Program-made: the position numbers and the translations under genes
DNA from: a virus
Length of the DNA: 28,404 nucleotides
Strand: one strand, 5' to 3'
IMG/VR virus record: IMGVR_UViG_3300017767_000089
Span: 1 to 28,404 of that record
Notes under the pieces: generated by a model
Told to the model about the DNA's origin: nothing
Databases searched by the model: none
What the model saw: the letters and a program-made list of their open reading frames with translations, nothing else
In this document: positions 25,972 through 28,404 of the stretch, one piece after another
Layout: every line of letters starts with the position of its first letter
Position numbering within the stretch: the stretch's first letter is position 1

Positions 25972-26305
25972 TTTGTGCTACTTCTTCAGCTATTTGTTGA
26001 AGTTGTTTTAATTCTTCGTCTGTGAGTAATGAATCTCCACCACTTGAAGTAGCATTATTATTAATTCGTTGAATAACAGCCATCATTTTAATTAAATGTT
26101 CGTCATTCTTTACACCTATCTCAAGATATTCCTTAATAAGAGGTACTACTACTGGAGCATCCCCAATATTTTGTATTAAAGGTTTTAACTCAGCTATTAA
26201 AGAATTTATTTGTTTATCCTTTTTTTTGCTATTACTGTATATTTCTTTAAATACATCTGATGATGTTTTACCTTCAAATATTACTGTATCAAGTGGATTA
26301 CTCAT
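25946..26305 (-). CDS. Small helical phage protein of unknown function
   Basis: ATG at 26305 (MSNPLDTVIFEGK) is chosen over ATG 26350, because it gives an 8-base overlap with the sigma-factor stop instead of a deep overlap; the product is 119 residues. It is mostly helical (SDVFKEIYSNSKKKDKQINS, LIKEYLEIGVKNDEHLIKMM), with an acidic C-terminus ending in Lys-rich residues. It lies between the late sigma factor and the hub gene. A transcription co-factor or a baseplate-assembly role is possible from position, but neither is shown. A TATATTTATA motif sits immediately upstream. Confidence 0.75.
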   Translation of the reverse strand: MSNPLDTVIFEGKTSSDVFKEIYSNSKKKDKQINSLIAELKPLIQNIGDAPVVVPLIKEYLEIGVKNDEHLIKMMAVIQRINNNATSSGGDSLLTDEELKQLQQIAEEVAQNEPKKKSE

Positions 26306-27005
26306 GGTTATAAATATATCCAGTTTCAAGATATTCAGCATAACATTCATTAAATACTGTTCTCATTTTCTTTACAACCTTAGTTATAATAGGGGTTTCT
26401 TCTTTAGTTATTTCTCTTATAAAAATATAAATAGCTTTTTTATTAAAGATTTCTAAATTTTCTCTATTTTTAAAGATAGTAAGAACAGCATCTGCTACTT
26501 TTGTTTCAGATTCTTTTTTAAACATTTTATAGATACGTTTATCCATATATTTTATATACAGATCTAAAAATTCTATCTTTTCATTACGAACTTCATCCCT
26601 ATCAAATTCGTTTAATATATTATCATCAGTATCTACGTCAGTTAGGTCAGCTTTAATTTTCTTTTTAGCATAGTTTTTATTATTATATAATATAAGGTAA
26701 TTCTTACCCACAATACTAAAATATGAAAATGCTTTACCTTTACCTACTTTAAAATAATGAAGCTTTTCTAAAAGAAAAGTAATAACCTCATGTTTTAAGT
26801 CTTCGAGATCATCAACTTCAGTATAATAAAATTTAAAAGTATGTATAAGATTTTCAGCTAATTTATAAAATGAATAATGAATTCTTTCATTATATATTTT
26901 ATTTCTTAAAGCTTGATCTTCACTAGCTAAATATTCTACTATCGCTAGTTCTGTGTCTTCTGTAAAATATAGTCTTTTACTTTTACGTCCTCTTTTTTTC
27001 GCCAT
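26298..27005 (-). CDS. T4 gp55-like late-transcription sigma factor
   Basis: gp55 homologues direct host RNA polymerase to phage late promoters, which consist mainly of a -10-like element. This 235-residue protein is longer than T4 gp55 (about 185). After a basic N-terminus, residues about 40-110 match sigma region 2: DLEDLKHEVITFLLEKLHYF, then the aromatic-rich AFSYFSIVGKNYLI (92-105) that contacts promoter DNA. Residues about 188-216 could form a C-terminal helix-turn-helix-like segment. An acidic linker (DLTDVDTDDN) separates them. Its placement immediately ahead of the baseplate operon suits late-gene control. The alternative, a host-like ECF sigma factor, is less likely given the region 2 style and context. 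Confidence 0.86.
   Translation of the reverse strand: MAKKRGRKSKRLYFTEDTELAIVEYLASEDQALRNKIYNERIHYSFYKLAENLIHTFKFYYTEVDDLEDLKHEVITFLLEKLHYFKVGKGKAFSYFSIVGKNYLILYNNKNYAKKKIKADLTDVDTDDNILNEFDRDEVRNEKIEFLDLYIKYMDKRIYKMFKKESETKVADAVLTIFKNRENLEIFNKKAIYIFIREITKEETPIITKVVKKMRTVFNECYAEYLETGYIYNHE
26309..26318 (-). promoter_or_regulatory. Possible late-promoter motif TATATTTATA
   Basis: Exact ten-base match to the motif at 12582-12591, in the same orientation, ending four bases before ATG 26305. If it acted as a -10 element, transcripts would be nearly leaderless for the 119-residue protein and would run into the baseplate operon. No -33 element is seen, as expected for a gp55-type promoter. Confidence 0.3.
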
Positions 27006-27010
27006 TTAGA

Positions 27011-27259
27011 TTATCGGAGGCGAAATTCGTTTAATGCCTCCTGAATCTTCTTAATTTCAGTGAAAAACCAACCTATTTCATCGTCTGCCACAAATAAACC
27101 CCTATCGTCAATAGTTTTTAATCTATTGTTACAAGAATCAATGGCTTCGCTTTGTTTTGCTATAAAATCTTCTAAAACTTCGTTTTTCTTAGTAAGATTT
27201 CGGATAGCAAATCCAGCTACAATTAGTAGGGCTAATAATATTCCAATTAGTATTTCCAT
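27011..27259 (-). CDS. Small membrane-anchored coiled-coil protein
   Basis: The product has 82 residues: an N-terminal membrane helix (about 3-20, ILIGILLALLIVAGFAI), then a charged coiled-coil region and a conserved-looking segment DDRGLFVADDEIGWFFTEIK (about 52-71). I recall DxxGxFxxDDEVGxxF-type motifs from small proteins of many T4-like phages, where their function is unknown. Topology would be N-terminus anchored with a cytoplasmic tail. The ATG overlaps the stop of the HD-like gene by one base. Confidence 0.78.
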   Translation of the reverse strand: MEILIGILLALLIVAGFAIRNLTKKNEVLEDFIAKQSEAIDSCNNRLKTIDDRGLFVADDEIGWFFTEIKKIQEALNEFRLR

Positions 27260-28044
27260 TAGTCAGTAAAGAATGAATCAATAATTGATTTAGTTTTTTC
27301 GTTGAAATTAGGATTATTTTCTACGTTTATCGCTTTAGCCTTCCTTAAATTTTTATCAGCTTTGGAGGCATTTGCGGGTTTAGACGGTTGTTGTACAACC
27401 GAACCTCCGGAATTCCAAATTTGATATTCAATTTCTTGAGCTGTTTGAATAGCTTGATGAAGAAGTAAAGGTAAATGGGTTCTAAGTTTGGTTTCTTTTT
27501 GACCACTGTAAAAATAAAATTTATTACTTTCGTCAAATAAACCTTCTTGATTGCGGATAGCTAAATACTCATTATGTGAAATTTTAATACTAGCATCCTG
27601 TAGTAAATACATGGTGCGATCATAAATTTTCATAGCTGGTACATTTTCGTTAAATTTATATACCATACCTAAATTCTTAACATGCCAATCAGAATCATTT
27701 TTAGTAAAATACTCACTATCCCAATCTCCTAATTTACCTAACTGACCAAATAGAGATACAAAATTAAGTTCTTCTACGGTATATGATTCATTAGCTTCAT
27801 GGAATGAATATAATTTATGTAATTGGTTAGCTATTTTATTTACACGCAAAATATGATCTAAATAACCCCCTGGAAAAGCATTATTAAACCAATCTTTAGT
27901 GGATGCAGGGGCAAACATCATTCGCTCCTTTAGGCAATCCGTAAGTGTTTTTAATTTTTCTAGGCGTTCACCTTCAAAATTTGTTTCTAAAACACCATTA
28001 AAGGTTTCAAAATTAACCTTAATTTGTTCTGCTCCTATCATCAT
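27259..28044 (-). CDS. HD-superfamily-like protein with degenerate metal site
   Basis: This 261-residue protein has the layout of phage and bacterial HD hydrolases: PGGYLDHILRV (58-68), then a helix ending SLFGQLGKLGDW (97-108), DWHVKNLGMVYKFNE, and LLLHQAIQTAQEIEY (193-207). In active relatives as I recall them, the central motif reads HD-x-GK and the later one HQAD. Here H64 is kept, but the HD pair is G100-Q101 and the last Asp is I199. It is therefore probably a pseudoenzyme with a binding, regulatory or structural role. The C-terminal 50 residues are low-complexity and Lys/Asn-rich. It overlaps the upstream small gene by 4 bases. Confidence 0.83.
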   Translation of the reverse strand: MMIGAEQIKVNFETFNGVLETNFEGERLEKLKTLTDCLKERMMFAPASTKDWFNNAFPGGYLDHILRVNKIANQLHKLYSFHEANESYTVEELNFVSLFGQLGKLGDWDSEYFTKNDSDWHVKNLGMVYKFNENVPAMKIYDRTMYLLQDASIKISHNEYLAIRNQEGLFDESNKFYFYSGQKETKLRTHLPLLLHQAIQTAQEIEYQIWNSGGSVVQQPSKPANASKADKNLRKAKAINVENNPNFNEKTKSIIDSFFTD

Positions 28045-28244
28045 CCCATAAATCCTACTCGTGATTGATCTTTTTCAGGCGTTATGCTGATAATATTTTG
28101 GAGTTCTTCATACAACTCTTTTAAATCATTTTCCATATAATGGAGTGCTTTAGTATTTTCACCTCGTTTAACCATACTATGTACACGAGATAAGCCTTGA
28201 TCTAAACGATCTAAGGCTATTTGTAATTGTCTTTTATAAGCCAT
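28041..28244 (-). CDS. Short helical protein of unknown function
   Basis: This is a 67-residue protein from ATG 28244, the first start after a 32-base gap. It is mostly charged helix (KRQLQIALDRLDQGLSRV, then HYMENDLKELYEELQNII), probably a coiled coil, with a short C-terminal tail. It is coupled by a 4-base ATGA overlap to the HD-like gene. No function is recognised. Its size and coupling suggest a partner or regulator of the downstream product. Confidence 0.7.
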   Translation of the reverse strand: MAYKRQLQIALDRLDQGLSRVHSMVKRGENTKALHYMENDLKELYEELQNIISITPEKDQSRVGFMG

Positions 28245-28257
28245 ATTAAATATTTTT

Positions 28258-28267
28258 AATGAATATA
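28258..28267 (-). promoter_or_regulatory. Possible promoter element TATATTCATT
   Basis: This lies in the 32-base gap between two genes, about 14 bases upstream of ATG 28244. It resembles the Bacteroidota -7 element TAnnTTTG and has a TTG about 20 bases further upstream, the spacing of a host-type promoter. It is also similar to the TATATTTATA motif upstream of other genes here. AT-richness makes chance matches likely. Confidence 0.3.
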
Positions 28268-28276
28268 CGAACTATT

Positions 28277-28404
28277 TTATTGTTTTCCAAATTTTTTGTA
28301 ATAAGAATTACATACTCTTAACCTTTCTTTAAAGTGAGTTTTACTTTGTGCTTCAGGGTTATGAGCTAAAAAATCACTACTTAAAACATTAAGTGAATCA
28401 AGAA
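28277..28404 (-). CDS. 3' end of an unidentified gene entering from the right edge
   Basis: An open frame from the right edge ends at a TAA complementary to 28277-28279. It encodes about 42 C-terminal residues including SSDFLAHNPEAQSKTHFKER and a Lys-rich tail (YYKKFGKQ). It is short, but lies in the same direction and density as its neighbours, with a normal stop before the next gene. No function can be read from the fragment. Confidence 0.5.
   Translation of the reverse strand, partial: LDSLNVLSSDFLAHNPEAQSKTHFKERLRVCNSYYKKFGKQ

Noticed and set aside
27259-28044. Calling this gene an active HD phosphohydrolase (MazG/dNTPase-like)
   Set aside because: The His-Asp pair and the final Asp are replaced, so metal-dependent catalysis is not supported.
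1-28404. tRNA genes, CRISPR arrays, insertion sequences, attachment sites or strong hairpin terminators
   Set aside because: Reading both strands, I saw no cloverleaf, no regularly spaced direct repeats, no transposase and no GC-rich hairpin followed by a T-run. Intergenic space is almost absent.

Overview
The window is a densely packed, AT-rich (roughly 30% G+C by eye) piece of a T4-like contractile-tailed phage genome. Every convincing gene lies on the minus strand, so the window is transcribed from base 28404 towards base 1. Genes abut or overlap by 1 to 8 bases, and the largest gene-free gaps are about 30 bases. The distant T4-type content (gp55-like sigma factor, gp5-like hub, gp25, gp6, gp61-like primase) and the lack of clear Shine-Dalgarno sequences (starts follow A/T-rich leaders) would fit a marine T4-relative infecting a Bacteroidota-type host. 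The host is an inference; nothing here proves it.

Reading in transcription order: (1) 28404-25946 holds the tail end of an unidentified gene, a short helical protein, an HD-hydrolase-like protein that has lost most of its metal ligands, a membrane-anchored coiled-coil protein, a gp55-like late sigma factor and a small protein of unknown function. (2) 25971-9121 is the baseplate and tail-tip operon. It encodes a gp5-like hub fused to a zinc amidase, a beta-helical spike-like protein, two small helical proteins, gp25, gp6, a carbohydrate-module-like protein, a coiled-coil protein, a 1111-residue structural protein with a LamG-like domain, and four more tail or fibre proteins. Two of these share a C-terminal module. 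(3) 9124-7755 holds a GIY-YIG nuclease-like gene directly followed by a DnaG/gp61-type primase. (4) 7726-1 is an accessory block. It starts with a 1230-residue mosaic protein (adenylyltransferase + HExxH zincin-like + Lys/Cys-rich basic modules + covalent nucleotidyltransferase/ligase). It continues with small proteins, a zinc-ribbon protein, a Cys/Lys-rich protein, two membrane proteins and a protein of at least 633 residues with EF-hand loops that runs off the left edge.

The most interesting signal is in block 4. The mosaic protein carries T4-prohead-protease-like sites of the form (L/I/V)-x-E followed by Gly at the borders between its recognisable domains, and similar sites recur in two other proteins of the block. 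I propose, as inference only, that these are cargo polyproteins packaged in the prohead and cut into separate enzymes (an NMN-adenylyltransferase-like enzyme, a metallopeptidase-like enzyme, nucleic-acid-binding pieces and a ligase) that would enter the cell with the DNA. Their enzymology (NAD-type adenylyl transfer next to strand ligation) suggests nucleic-acid repair or cofactor recycling. A recurrent TATATTTATA-like motif just upstream of several genes may be the late promoter read by the encoded sigma factor.
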